Source of the DNA: Semisulcospira habei
Lineage: Eukaryota > Mollusca > Gastropoda > Semisulcospiridae
DNA length: 64,000 nt
NCBI GenBank assembly: GCA_036245525.1
Contig: BTPG01000006.1
Span: forward strand, 92,556,950-92,620,949
Direction of reading: 5' to 3'
Shown: piece by piece, positions 1 to 10,600 of the stretch
Layout of the letters: each line of letters starts with the position of its first letter
Position numbering within the stretch: the first letter of the stretch is position 1
Notes under the pieces: generated by a model
What the model was told of the DNA's origin: nothing
Seen by the model: the letters and a program-made list of their open reading frames with translations, nothing else
The model's database searches: none
Position numbers and translations under genes: made by a program

Positions 1-195
1 ATCTGTGGCCAGCAAGAGACATATATTCTCATGAGCCCTTCCACCTACAGGGGCTCATGAGAATCTATGCCTTTTGCAAACAGAACAGAATGGCTTAAAG
101 GCCGTTCTGCCTGAAGACAAAAGACAAAATTCAGCATTCTGGGATTCTCAAAAAGCTGAATCGGTCTCCAAAAAGACCGTCACCCATGTAAATGT
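1..195. repeat. Foldback repeat family C, long form (cut by window edge)
   Basis: The core is a hairpin whose arms read AGCAAGAGACATATATTCTC and the inverted GAGAATCTATGCCTTTTGC, joined through GGGGCTCATGAG. The sequence after it (AGCTGAATCGGTCTCC, then GTCACCCATG) matches the outer parts of the copies near 13435, 26087, 37076 and 42790. Family C is non-coding and dispersed. The left end is outside the window. Confidence 0.7.
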
Positions 196-593
196 AATAA
201 TAATCCGATCCGAGGAACTGCTACAAGATCTACAAATGTAAACATAATTCAGCACACTTCAAGTCAAACACTTCAGCTAGGTGTGTCAAAAGCAAAGCAC
301 CCTTATACATAAATTGTAACGGAACATAAATGTATTAGTGCAGTGAAAAAAACATGCACATTATTTTTCCGCCTAAAGAAAATATTGTACAAAATATTGA
401 CAAGACTCGGGCCTACATTTTTCAAAATCATTTGTGACCATGAGCAGTTGACAATATACATGTGCTGGACTGTCACTCTGACCCTTAACCGCTTCACCAC
501 CATCGAACACAGACCATGCTTCTGAAGTCTTTGCAAATTCAATGCCCAAGAGCTGCAGATATACAAGTAAACGTGGACACAAAGTGGTTTCAG

Positions 594-690
594 CAAGAGG
601 CATAGATCCTCATGAGCCCCTGCAGTTGCGGGGGCTCATGAGGATCTATACCTCTTGTAGTTGGATCGTGTTCATCTCTTCCTGGCAGTG
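594..690. repeat. Foldback repeat family C
   Basis: A near-perfect hairpin: CAAGAGGCATAGATCCTCAT on the left and its inverse on the right, around GAGCCCCTGCAGTTGCGGGG. It is followed by TTCCTGGCAGTGAAGGAATTAA, the usual outer end of the short form of this family. Confidence 0.75.
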
Positions 691-1573
691 AAGGAATTAA
701 GTCACAAGGTCTAAAATCACAGACCAGGACACATTGCATTTTCCACATTCCCTCCCAAATATGAAAAGCATAGCGAACTAGAACACGTAGAATGTTAGAA
801 CTGAGCACAGTCTGTCACCCATAAAAGTTACAATTGGGCACACAAACACAAATCAAAACACACACAGGCAGATAGTGTACACTGTGAGTTGAGCACATTT
901 TACAGCATCTACTGCTCCTGTGGTCTGGCACATACAGTACTGACACACCTATGGAAATTTGGCAAGATAAAACAATGATTTGAACTCTAATATGATGAAT
1001 TTACATCTTATGCATGCAGCCACTGTTATGGTGTGTTTTCATGTAGCGATGCTGACAACAGCGTGACAGCAAAATGAAAACGATGGTGATAGCGCCTACA
1101 ATCAAGAACATAGAAATAAATAAAATGAGTGTTTCCATATGTGCAACGTGACAATGGTGTGAAATCAGAGATGCAGGCGACAGCAAAGCGACAGAATTTT
1201 ATCACACACGGAGCGATAAAACAGCGATTCCGCTGAGATTCTGCAGTGAAGGAAGCATGGCTTTCAGTACACGACAATCTGAAAACAATTGTAAACAACT
1301 TAAATAGGGTCACGATTTTGCAAGTCGCATCACAATTGGAAACACACAAAGCGTTTTGCCACTCAGCTACTTTTTTGCTGTGCCGCCCCCCACACACCAT
1401 TATGTTGCTATACAGAAACACAGCTGTACTGTAAAGAGTACATGTGCCAGTGGCTGCAAGCACAAGAGAGTGAAGATAAACTGAAGACAGTGGAGAGTCG
1501 GGGTATGAGTGGTTATATGGTCACATATCATAATTTGTTAACTTGTTCCCAACAACTGCTACAATAAAAATAA
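691..1573. other. Intergenic stretch with no recognised gene
   Basis: AT-rich sequence with only short open frames on both strands, no convincing splice-site pairs and no repeat that I could place in a family. It lies downstream of MOB3. Confidence 0.4.
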
Positions 1574-1657
1574 CCCTCCAGCTGTCGGCAGCGCCGTTTG
1601 TCAAAATGATTCCTGCAGGAATCATTGCAACAAAAAACACTGCCAATAGCCAAAGGA
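1574..1657. repeat. Foldback repeat family A (TTAA-type MITE)
   Basis: A palindrome centred on GATTCCTGCAGGAATC with outer ends CCCTCCAGCTGTCGG and CCAATAGCCAAAGG. The right flank is TTAA and the left flank is ATAA, a one-base decay of TTAA. Confidence 0.7.
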
Positions 1658-1886
1658 TTAAACTGGAAAGGGAACTCAAACTCAAATCTGAATAATACCT
1701 CCTGCACATGTTGCAACCGAGCCTACATGTATTGTGGTAATGCATCACAATAAAAATTTTTAAATTCCCACATAGCGTTGCAAATTTAAGCTATAATGAA
1801 ATGTGCATACAATCACAAACATATTTTGATACTGCTATAGCTGATTATCATGTGCAATTACACTGGACTGCTGATAACACTACTTT

Positions 1887-1967
1887 ATCTTTTGGTTGTC
1901 ATAGTGCTGTAGAAGCAATTCCTGCAGAAATTGTCTCGACAAAAGCACTCCCGACAAACAAAGGAAT
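1887..1967. repeat. Degenerate foldback repeat family A
   Basis: CTTTTGGTTGTCATAGTGCT and the inverted AGCACTCCCGACAAACAAAGG flank the diagnostic centre CAATTCCTGCAGAAATTG. It is diverged and has no clear TTAA flanks. Confidence 0.5.
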
Positions 1968-2226
1968 AGAATGATACATTTTATCTTGAGACAATGGGAT
2001 TGGATTTGCCCGTGAAGCATAACCGTTACATTGGCAAGCCACAAAAAGCAGAGGGGAATTCCCTTCAAGCCATAATACTCAGGGCAGCTTCAAAAATGTT
2101 AATCTGCACTCATCTCCTTCAGAATAACCGAACAAAACGTGTCCCGAAATGTGTGCTTTTAGATTTGTGTGACATCCTGTTGTACGGTCCAAACTCACAG
2201 ACCAGCACACAAATTTAAGACACCAT

Positions 2227-2472
2227 CTACTCCCAGTACACAAAGGACATTGGGCTGAAGTTGGCCACAATGGGCCTGTGCACAACTGTTGTGGGCCTCA
2301 CTGCGGCCAACTTCGGGCCGATAACCTTTTGAGTGCCGAGCTGAGACCCATTTTCCTCATTTAATGCGGCAGAGAAACAAACTCCTCTGTATGTATTGAT
2401 TCTTTTTTCCAGTTCAGACATCCTTGAAATCTGAACGTTATTAATATCAAAATGCTGTACCTGAGAGATACC
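2227..2472 (-). CDS. Candidate terminal coding exon of an unknown minus-strand gene
   Basis: Reading the minus strand, a long pyrimidine tract ending in TTTTACAG (2476 down to 2473) is followed by 81 open codons and a TAG stop at 2229-2227. The predicted peptide begins GISQVQHFDINNVQ, continues SELEKRINTYRG and ends SPMSFVYWE. I do not recognise a family. It could be the last exon of a gene nested near the MOB3 3' end, or an alternative MOB3 end, since MOB3 exon 6 ends in the same phase 0. Against it: the last third overlaps a palindrome (2247-2332) and no upstream partner exon was found between 2480 and 4330. The strong acceptor and open frame are seen; coding status is inference. Confidence 0.25.
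   Translation of the reverse strand, partial: GISQVQHFDINNVQISRMSELEKRINTYRGVCFSAALNEENGSQLGTQKVIGPKLAAVRPTTVVHRPIVANFSPMSFVYWE
2247..2332. repeat. Inverted-repeat element family F
   Basis: The left arm AAAGGACATTGGGCTGAAGT is matched by the imperfect inverse ending in CCAACTTCGGGCCGATAACC. It resembles the palindrome at 55880-55975, which uses the same AAAGGCCAT/TTGGCC vocabulary. Confidence 0.45.
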
Positions 2473-2737
2473 CTGTAAAAAAAAAAGAAAGTTGCAAACA
2501 CCTGCAACACACTCAGTTTACACAAGTTCAGTTGAATAAATAGTTCAATGGAAATTTCAAAGCTTTAAACAAATAAACATGAATACTGCCACCAGCAGGA
2601 AGCAGAGCACTGCCTTTCACAAATTCTGTAGACATATATCTGAACATTCAGCGTTAACTTAGTACGTAAACATGGGAACATTCTACTTTCTTTCTAGACG
2701 TTCTTATCAATCATCCCCTTGTGGAGAAAGTAATCTG

Positions 2738-2824
2738 AACCCTTTGGGTGTCGGTAGCAGTTTTAGTCACGATGATTCCTGCAGGAATCATCGTGACTAA
2801 AACTGCTACTGACACCTAAAGGGT
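2738..2824. repeat. Foldback repeat family A
   Basis: An almost perfect palindrome: AACCCTTTGGGTGTCGGTAG on the left, centre GATTCCTGCAGGAATC, and the inverse ending in CCTAAAGGGT. The arms match each other better than they match other copies. Confidence 0.8.
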
Positions 2825-3470
2825 GAACCCTACAAATCTGTGGACAGATTCAAAACCAAAATCAGAATACATTTGCAAAACCTGCAAACTACAAAGAAAA
2901 AAATCTTTAAAAAAAGGAAGAAAAGAAAGCATAAAAAATATGTACACAAGGCAATGCAATCTTAAAGACACGGAACAAATAATGACTAGGATGGATATGT
3001 TATTTAACAAATGATGGGACCAAGACGGGGAAATGATCTGCTAACACAATTCAAAGCAATCAACGGTTCACACAGCAGTCATTACTGAACCGCAGTAACT
3101 TGAACATGGAACACTGAATTAAGTACAGTGGAAACTCAAATACATGCCTGATGTTTTAACCCATATCATACTGAGGCTAATAGCTTCAAATTTGTAAACT
3201 GCCAAGCTATTCTGTCAGTACCCTTGAACTATTTTAGTCAAACATATTTCACACATTGGTGTATTCCAAATGATAAGGATTAAACAGCAACAAGTCACAC
3301 TCAACATGTAACCTACTTGTTATAATAAGAACAGAACTCACGCTAGCGTCTACTACACGCTTCTCTTGACTGTGCATCTAACTTTGATCACTTCATGAGA
3401 AAACGAAAACAGAAGCAATCTCAGTATGTGCTTTGTACGTCTATTCTGATGAGGGTGCATTTGTCTTTTA
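2825..3470. other. Intergenic stretch with no recognised gene
   Basis: AT-rich sequence downstream of MOB3, with an A-rich block near 2895-2935. No open frame has codon structure or splice sites that I would trust. Confidence 0.4.
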
Positions 3471-3541
3471 TATACTGTCGAGCAAAAGAAACGCGACATG
3501 GTTCCAAAAATGTTGCATTTCTTTTGCTCGTCAGTATATAT
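3471..3541. repeat. Short hairpin element family H
   Basis: TATACTGTCGAGCAAAAGAA on the left pairs with the inverse ending in TTGCTCGTCAGTATA. A second copy lies at 40451-40554. TATA ends and inverted termini suggest a Tc1/mariner-like MITE, but this is inference. Confidence 0.55.
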
Positions 3542-4076
3542 TAAAAATGTATAATACACTAGGGAGTGAAGTTTGGGTGTGCAAGAGCTGTGATGCTGGA
3601 TGAGGGGGTGATAAGCGGGGAACAGGAAAGGACAGCCGATGCTAGCAGCTGTACAGGAAGATGCATAAACCATTCCAAAGCTGTTGTTCTCATAATTATG
3701 CAAATGATCAAACACTGTCAATCAGCAAAAATAGCAACATCTCTTTTTTCATTTCAAGACATCATCGTCATAAATTTACTTTCCTGGCAGGTGCATTCTG
3801 ATACAGAAGTTTTTATCCATGGACGCATCATATGACATTTGAGAAAAAGAAATATATGCAATTATTGCCATTGATCACATTTTAATGCACTGTCAGCGTT
3901 CACACAGAAGCTAACCATATATATGCAACCGCTGGGTACTGTGTACATTACAGGGGTCATTGCCTGCACGTGGGGGTTGTAACAGCGTACTGATGAAACC
4001 ACAATGCACGCCTCTATATTAAAGACTTCACACAGACAAAGACGTAGAGCATAATTTCAACCTCACCTCCATCAGT

Positions 4077-4163
4077 CACCTTTGACTGTCTGTAGCGCTT
4101 TTTGTTGAGGTGATTACTGCAGAAATCACCTCAAGAAAAAGCGCTACAGACAACCAAAAGGTT
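4077..4163. repeat. Foldback repeat family A
   Basis: ACCTTTGACTGTCTGTAGCG with its inverse around GTGATTACTGCAGAAATCAC. The TTAA flanks have decayed. Confidence 0.7.
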
Positions 4164-4330
4164 AGCTCTGTTATATTTCTTTCTCCTGGACTGCTCAGAG
4201 TTTTCTAGCAACTACTTTTTGACACTCTTTGGTCTTTTTGAGTTCATTACAGCTGTAAAGGTTACTGCAACTGTCATAAATTTCTTTACCACAGGCTGGT
4301 AAGCAAATAAAGCGTGAACGTGACATACCT

Positions 4331-4336
4331 TTTATT
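4331..4336 (-). promoter_or_regulatory. Candidate MOB3 polyadenylation signal
   Basis: AATAAA on the minus strand, about 265 bases after the MOB3 stop codon. It is the first canonical hexamer downstream of the stop and would give a short 3' UTR. Usage is not shown by sequence alone. Confidence 0.35.
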
Positions 4337-4599
4337 GACCAACAGAGCCGGCCTTTAGTGGACAAAACTGCCATCAAATTACAGCATCAAGCAGCGACAA
4401 TAAAATATGCTAGTCTGCTATTTCAAACCTTAGAGCCTACAACCGGCGAGTTTAAAATCACAGACCTGCACAAAATGAACTGAGGTATCAGGGGAAATGT
4501 TCCAGCACTAAGACTATTCCTTTGGAGACAGTCCTTTTTTCCTTTTTTTCCAATTTTTTTCCAGTTGTTCTGTAAGTCGATTTTCCAGCAGCTGACTTT

Positions 4600-4629
4600 T
4601 CAATGGCAGATCCTCTCTGTCATCTCCCT
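4600..4629 (-). CDS. MOB3: MOB3 exon 7 (terminal, 10 codons with stop)
   Basis: On the minus strand a GT-repeat tract ending in GTGTGCAG is followed by nine codons (REMTERICH) and TGA. The peptide matches the conserved MOB3 tail, and phase 0 matches exon 6. The exon is easily missed because it is so short. Confidence 0.93.
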   Translation of the reverse strand, partial: REMTERICH

Positions 4630-7600
4630 CTGCACACACACACACACAAAAAAAAAATTGCGAAGTACAATACAGGATTTTATGTGTAGACCAACAGAGA
4701 CAGGCTTGAGCAAAATGGTCAAGGAGCTTGTACAATGTGCGCTGACATATTCACAAGTGACGGCATTTACCCATTCAGCCCTGACGCATTACAACAGGAG
4801 ATGGATTGACCATGATAATTCAAGGGTAGTGCCAGATTAGCTTGGTGCTGACAGGCACCAAGCTAATCTGGCACTGCCCTTGAATTATGATTGATCCATC
4901 TCCTGCAACTGGTGCATCGTCATTAGATGACGCCTCCAAAATTTGGGAAATACGGCTGTCGGGCTGAATGAGTTAATCTATTCGCTGCCAGGGGATGGGG
5001 GATGCAGGTTGCGTTTCTGAAATCTTTGTTAACCCTTTGCGTGTCGGCAGTGGTTCTAGTCATGACTAAAACTGCCACCGCCACGCAGAGGGTTAATTCA
5101 ATGGCAAAGAACCCATGCCGTCCAAGGAACACAGACAAATTGAGGCTGGCAAGAGACATAGATTCTCATTAGCCCCTGCAGTTGCAGGGGCTCTTGAGGA
5201 TCTATGCCTCTTGCGCTGGGTGTTGTTTGCTCAGTCCCGCCGCCAGGTATCCTTGTACCAAGTAGGGTTTGAAGTTGAAAGAAGCACTGAAAAAAAAGAA
5301 TCGCGCGACCCCTGCGACCTTGACCTTTTAGAGGTCCGTCAAATTGATATGCTTAGAAAGGCCTCGACACAAAGTATCAATGGGCCAAGTTTCAAGACTG
5401 TAGCTTGAACAGTCCCTGAGAAAACGCCAACATTAAAGGACCACTACCGCCGTAACTGTTCAAAGATAAACTTCTGTAACAGATGTTTACGAAACGCTAC
5501 ACGCAGGTCAAGATATGGTTCATTTAGACACAGGACAATCCAGTTCAGCACACGTCATTTCGATATCAAGTAATTTGACAATGACTCCACGCCGTTCTAT
5601 AAATACAATGCTTTCAGTATGAGAACAACTAAAAATAGATTGACACGTTAATGGCTGGGCAGAATAAATAAGTGTGATTATTCGTGTGTTTTTGCTGCAT
5701 GTCCCAACTGCTGTTAACCTTTAGCACTCTGCTTTCCGCTGGCAGTTCTTTTCCCTGCAACTGCATTCTTTTTGAGTGGGCTGAACCCAACAGTACCCTA
5801 CTTACTTCAAAAGCCTACAACTTTTTCATTTTTCTATGTATCATTGTGGAATTTGGCATGTATGTAAATAAATGAATCAAGATTATGTCACAATTCTTCA
5901 AACTGTGTGTGACCGGGTACACCCGGCTCTCATAGCCCATCTGATGTAATTTTGTTTGTTGCATCACGACTTTGTTTGCAAAAGTGGTGTGTGTTATCAT
6001 TCAGTGGTTTTCCTTCAATGTAAGGTCTTGCAAGGTATTTTTTCATTGATGCCTGTGTTAGCCTGACCCCTCTGGCTTACTTCTAGACCACTAGGTATTC
6101 AGTGTCTATTCAGGGGACGCAACCGCGTCGGCCGCCTCGTGGCTTTGTTCTAGCATCCGGTGCCTACAATGGCGATGATAGCTTGTGTTTGTGATGAGGC
6201 ATTCTAAGTTGAATATCTCCTCAATGCCTGTACCGATTGTTTTAAACCAAGATCCATAAGATTCAGCATGATAGTCTCTTGCATTTTGTAATCTATTTCT
6301 AGTCCGATCGATTTTGGGTTAAACATTATTTGGGATTTTTGCACCTTTACACCGACCAGGTCCATGGAAAAAAGTCATTTAAAAATTCATAATTAATTCT
6401 AGCCGGTATTAATCGAATCAATGTTTGAGATTAGTGGAACAACAATCACAGATTTTTCGTTAGTAACAAACCGCAAGTTTCTAGGTTCAGTAGTATCAGA
6501 GCTATGGTCAGAAAACTGAGTGGGGGAAACACAAATTTCAGCTTTCCGGCTCCAAAAGTACCGAGTTCTGAAAACGGTCGAGAGGTGCTTTCTTTGCGGC
6601 CCGCGCGCGCCCTACATAAAGATCCGCATGCAGCGTAGCATTCATTCACCTCTGAGCCAGGCACAGACCACTTGTGCCATGTGAACCTTCAGTTTGTGCG
6701 CAAATTTTGAACTGCATCCTGCTTGCAAGACTGAATAATGTGAAGGACTCCTTTGTTGTGTTGGTTTTATCTCATGTCTGATGAGCTTACATGGGATTGA
6801 AAGCTCTGTTGATGATGTACTTTGCTAATACTGCCTTGATGAGATCGTTTCATGTTGATGGCTCCTTTGTGTCTGCCATGTTGGCTTGTGACTATTTAGT
6901 TTGATTAACATGGCTGAAGCCTGTAGTTTGGCGGATAAAGTCAGGTCAGATTTTATTATGCGAAATCATTGCTCTTATTCTTAGTTTATGGTTTGTATTT
7001 TGATTGTTTTCTTTGTTTTGTGCATATTGTTTTGTTGGAAGTCTACACCCCCCCCCCCCCCCCCTCTATTGTGTGATGCTGATCAACCAAGCTGATGTGT
7101 ATCTGTTGTATATGTTCGTGACTGTTTCTTTGTCTGAGTACTGGTGATGTGAGTATCTTATTATGTTGGTTGTTGTACTGTGGATTCCTGGAGAAGTGTT
7201 TGTAATTCGGTGTTCGGATGTCATGTTTGTAGCGAGATGTGCCGACGTACCAAATAAGTGTTTTGTTTTCCTGTTAAAATGTACGTGTTGGTGTTCGATT
7301 GAGGTACGTTTTGTGTGCAGTAAGACTGTGTTTGGATTTGATGTTCATGTTGCAAGGTTGATATTTGTCATGATTTGTGCCCTCTGTTTGTCTGCATGTG
7401 GTTATGAATGCTTGTATCTTTCTTTTCATTTTGGTTTAACGATTAGCGATAGGATCAATGTTGATTGTGGGACATTGGTTTACTTATGCGAATGACCTCA
7501 TGCAAGAAATGTTGTTTATTTTTTTGGTTTCGGATTGATGTGTGTGTTGAGATGCAGCTGATGTAATGTTAGTACATTGTGAAGATTTGTTTAGCCACTT

Positions 7601-10600
7601 TGTCAGGTGTGAGTATTTGTGCTTACGTTTGGTTTATTCTGTATATCTAATTGATTTTGTAAACTGTAAATTTAATGTTTTTCATTTTGTTTTGTTTTTA
7701 GGCACTGCTTTTAGTACTTGGTACAATAAACAAATGTCATAGCGACCTCTTTGTTGACTCCTCCATCACATGCCTCTGTGGCCTGTCAATCAAAATCAAT
7801 TTCTTGTACCACCACTCGGTTACATGTGTTATCTGTGTTATTATCCTAACAAAAAAATAAATAATCAGCAGACTGAAAAAGATTATGCTTACTATTCCAC
7901 TATTGATGACTTTATCCAGGGCTTGAAATTAGCGGGGGCCCGGGGCCAAAAACCCGCAAAGTTGATTTCGGGCTCGGAAAGTTGAAAAACAAAGGGCCCG
8001 GTTGGCCCGCAAAATAATTCGTCTGCTACAGCTAGCTCTACTCGGCAGTTTCGTATTTGGGCCAAGGGAAGCAACCCACACCGGTGCCCTCACTCACAGT
8101 AATAGTATTGTGTTCTTTTTTTTTTTTTTGTTATTGTATTTTTAGTTTACTTCTGTTAACTCAAGTGCACAAAAGTGTAATATGAATAGATGATTGAAAA
8201 AAAAAAAAAAGGCAAAATCTGTTTGTTTAACTTTAGTTTATCAGGAAGAGTACTGTTTAGTTCCCTTTCATGGTTTTGTTTTGAACTTTTGTGCATTGAG
8301 GTCAGATTTTTTGTTAGGTTACTCATATTAAAAATTTAATGATGTGTATTGTGCAATACTCAGTCACAAAACTGAAAAGTATTATACAAGAGACTCACTT
8401 GATTTTTTTTCTATTTTGTTTAATGGCCATTTCAGGCTCACTAGTCACTGGAATATGTGTGTCACTGAATGTGTGTGTGTGTTTTTTTTCGCCTTTTTTG
8501 TTGGTAATGTTTGAAAGTGAAAGAAAAGGCAAATAAAAATGACATCACTCAGCAAAATTGGAAATTCAATTGTTTTTATTTTAGATTATCAGACAAATTG
8601 TACTTTCTACTTATTATATTGTCAATAATTCTTTTGTTTTTTGTTTGCATTATTTTTCAAAGTTGGGCCCCGAAAGTTGCTTGTGGGCCCTCAAATTTTT
8701 CAATCAAGGGGCCCGGTGGCCCCCAAAGAAAAAAGTTAATTTCTAGCCCTGTTATCCATTACGCACCGTTTCTGCGTTCACTAGCACTCGATTCAGAATC
8801 ACTCCCCTGTCCATCACCACCATCTCCCACCCTCCCTTGGTCTCAAGTCTTCTGGCAAAAAGTCCAGAAAGCACAGAGTCCATAAAGTATTCCTGGATTA
8901 ATGCTTCTAACTCCTCATCGGACATCTTTTGTCAAAATGAAGCCGTCAGAACAAACTCTTGCTTAGAAAATTTGAATCGCTTGAACACATTTGAATGTAG
9001 CAAGATGCCCGACAGAAAACGGAAGCAAGCCTCGTTACAATCACCCATAATCCCTTGCAAAGGCTGTCATAGCAACCCTGTGTTTACGATAGCCGATTAC
9101 GAGCAGACCTTGCGTGGTGACATATGTCGCCATCCGTAAATCAAGCAAGATGGCGGCTGGCGACAAATGTCGCCACCAGCGTGCTAAAGGTTAAAGTTCA
9201 CTAGGTGTGTCAACAAGGCATAACAAACACAAAGGGTGCTGAAATGTGTCTTCAAATTTACGCGTAATGGTACTTTAAGTTAACCATTGACAACAGCAGA
9301 TGGACGGACAGCCGCTGGCCCAGTACACGCACTCACTAGCGGTGAAGGGGTTGAAAAGGCTATAAAATTATGGATAGTTATTTTAAAGGAGAACAGCTGT
9401 TCTGATCCAATCACACAATTTAACTGTTAAACACTGTGCCCTGTAGTACAAAAAAATCCAAATCTGGGAGTTGTCTTATGAGACAAATTGACCATGATAG
9501 GCCCAAGAGTGGTTCCAGAACATCTTAGTGCATGCAGGTGCCAGTCTATTCTTGAACTATCATGGTTGATCTACATCTTGTTGTAGTACATCAGGGCTGT
9601 ATGTGTAAGTAACAATGAGAGTTCAAAGGTTTCAACACTGACCAGGGGCTCCAGTTCTTTCTTGTCGATGAGGTTGTACTCGGTGACGAAGTAGTAGAAG
9701 TGTTTGTAGCAAGTGTTGATGTGGGCCTCCTGAAACAGCGCACAGACCAACAGATTAACTCATTTAGCCCCGACACACCATCGCCAGATAACTAATCGAC
9801 CATGGTAGTCCAAGGGTGGTGCCAGCATAGCTTGGCGCTGATAGGCGCCAAGCTATTCTGGCACCACCCTTGAACTACCGTGGTCAAACTGTACCTTGCG
9901 TTGTAAAGCAGTCTTCAAAGACGCATTTAATGCTTATCTGATCTATGGTCATGACACTTACTGCTCCCATGGCAACCAGTTTGTCAAAATGGTGGATGTA
10001 GACATGGACAAAGACACGAAAGAGCCGTTTCAGAATCTTCTTCACCACCGACTGGTAATTCTTGGGGAAAGGGTGGCCTGTGAGTGTAAGACAAAACACA
10101 AACAGACAAGGCGTTTTAGCTCAAACTCATTCAACACCAACACACCACAGCAAGATATGGCTTGGCTATGATAGTTCAAGGGAGGTGCCAGAACAGCTTG
10201 GCGCCTGCAGGCGTCAAGCTGTTCTGGCACCACCCTTTAACTATCATGGTCGATCCGCCTCAATTGTAACGCACTCCTCAGAGGACAACTCCAAAATGTG
10301 AGTATTTCGTACATGGGGCACACTGAGCTAATGTCAAACTTAACAAATAAACTCTATTTCATTTTTAAATAATTATTGTTATTAAATAAATGCAGAACAA
10401 AACAAATTCATGAAAATATAATGACAACTGTAATGTAAATGAACAAGATAAATGAGAATACAAAACAACAAGAAAAATAAATTATACATTAGGAAAAAAC
10501 AGTAGGGTCCGTAGGGATGCTATTTAAAAAACAAGAAAGCCAAAGCCCTTATGGCTCACGTGTATGACCGATCCACACGTGACAATAAGTAAAGGGATGG

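Larger units (their letters stand above)
5718..9190 (-). mobile_element. piggyBac-type DNA transposon, 3.47 kb, degenerate
   Basis: TTAA at 5714-5717 and at 9191-9194 flank an element whose ends are CCTTTAGCACTCTG on the left and the inverse of CCTTTAGCACGCTG on the right. TTAA duplication plus a CCYTT terminus is diagnostic of the piggyBac superfamily. The right end carries the subterminal palindrome GGCGACAAATGTCGCC. A transposase N-terminal relic reads inward from 8925 on the minus strand. A hAT-like element (7917-8751) is nested inside. The interval 5950-7900 shows no convincing transposase coding, so the copy is inactive and largely non-coding. It sits in MOB3 intron 6. Confidence 0.75.

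Noticed and set aside
594..690. Hairpins of families A, B and C considered as microRNA precursors or riboswitch-like RNAs
   Set aside because: They are dispersed in many copies with near-perfect arms and transposon-type flanks, so MITE is the simpler explanation. Small-RNA data could reopen this.
3353..3721. A 122-codon minus-strand frame
   Set aside because: It runs through the family H hairpin, has no splice support and no recognisable motifs.
4195..4377. Cys-containing minus-strand frame with CLPACGKEIYDSCSNLYSC, and an apparent acceptor next to it
   Set aside because: It lies in the probable MOB3 3' UTR. A donor and acceptor here would leave an intron of about 30 bases, too short, and no partner exons fit.
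7163..7495. A 110-codon plus-strand frame
   Set aside because: T-rich, inside the decayed piggyBac element, with random hydrophobic composition.
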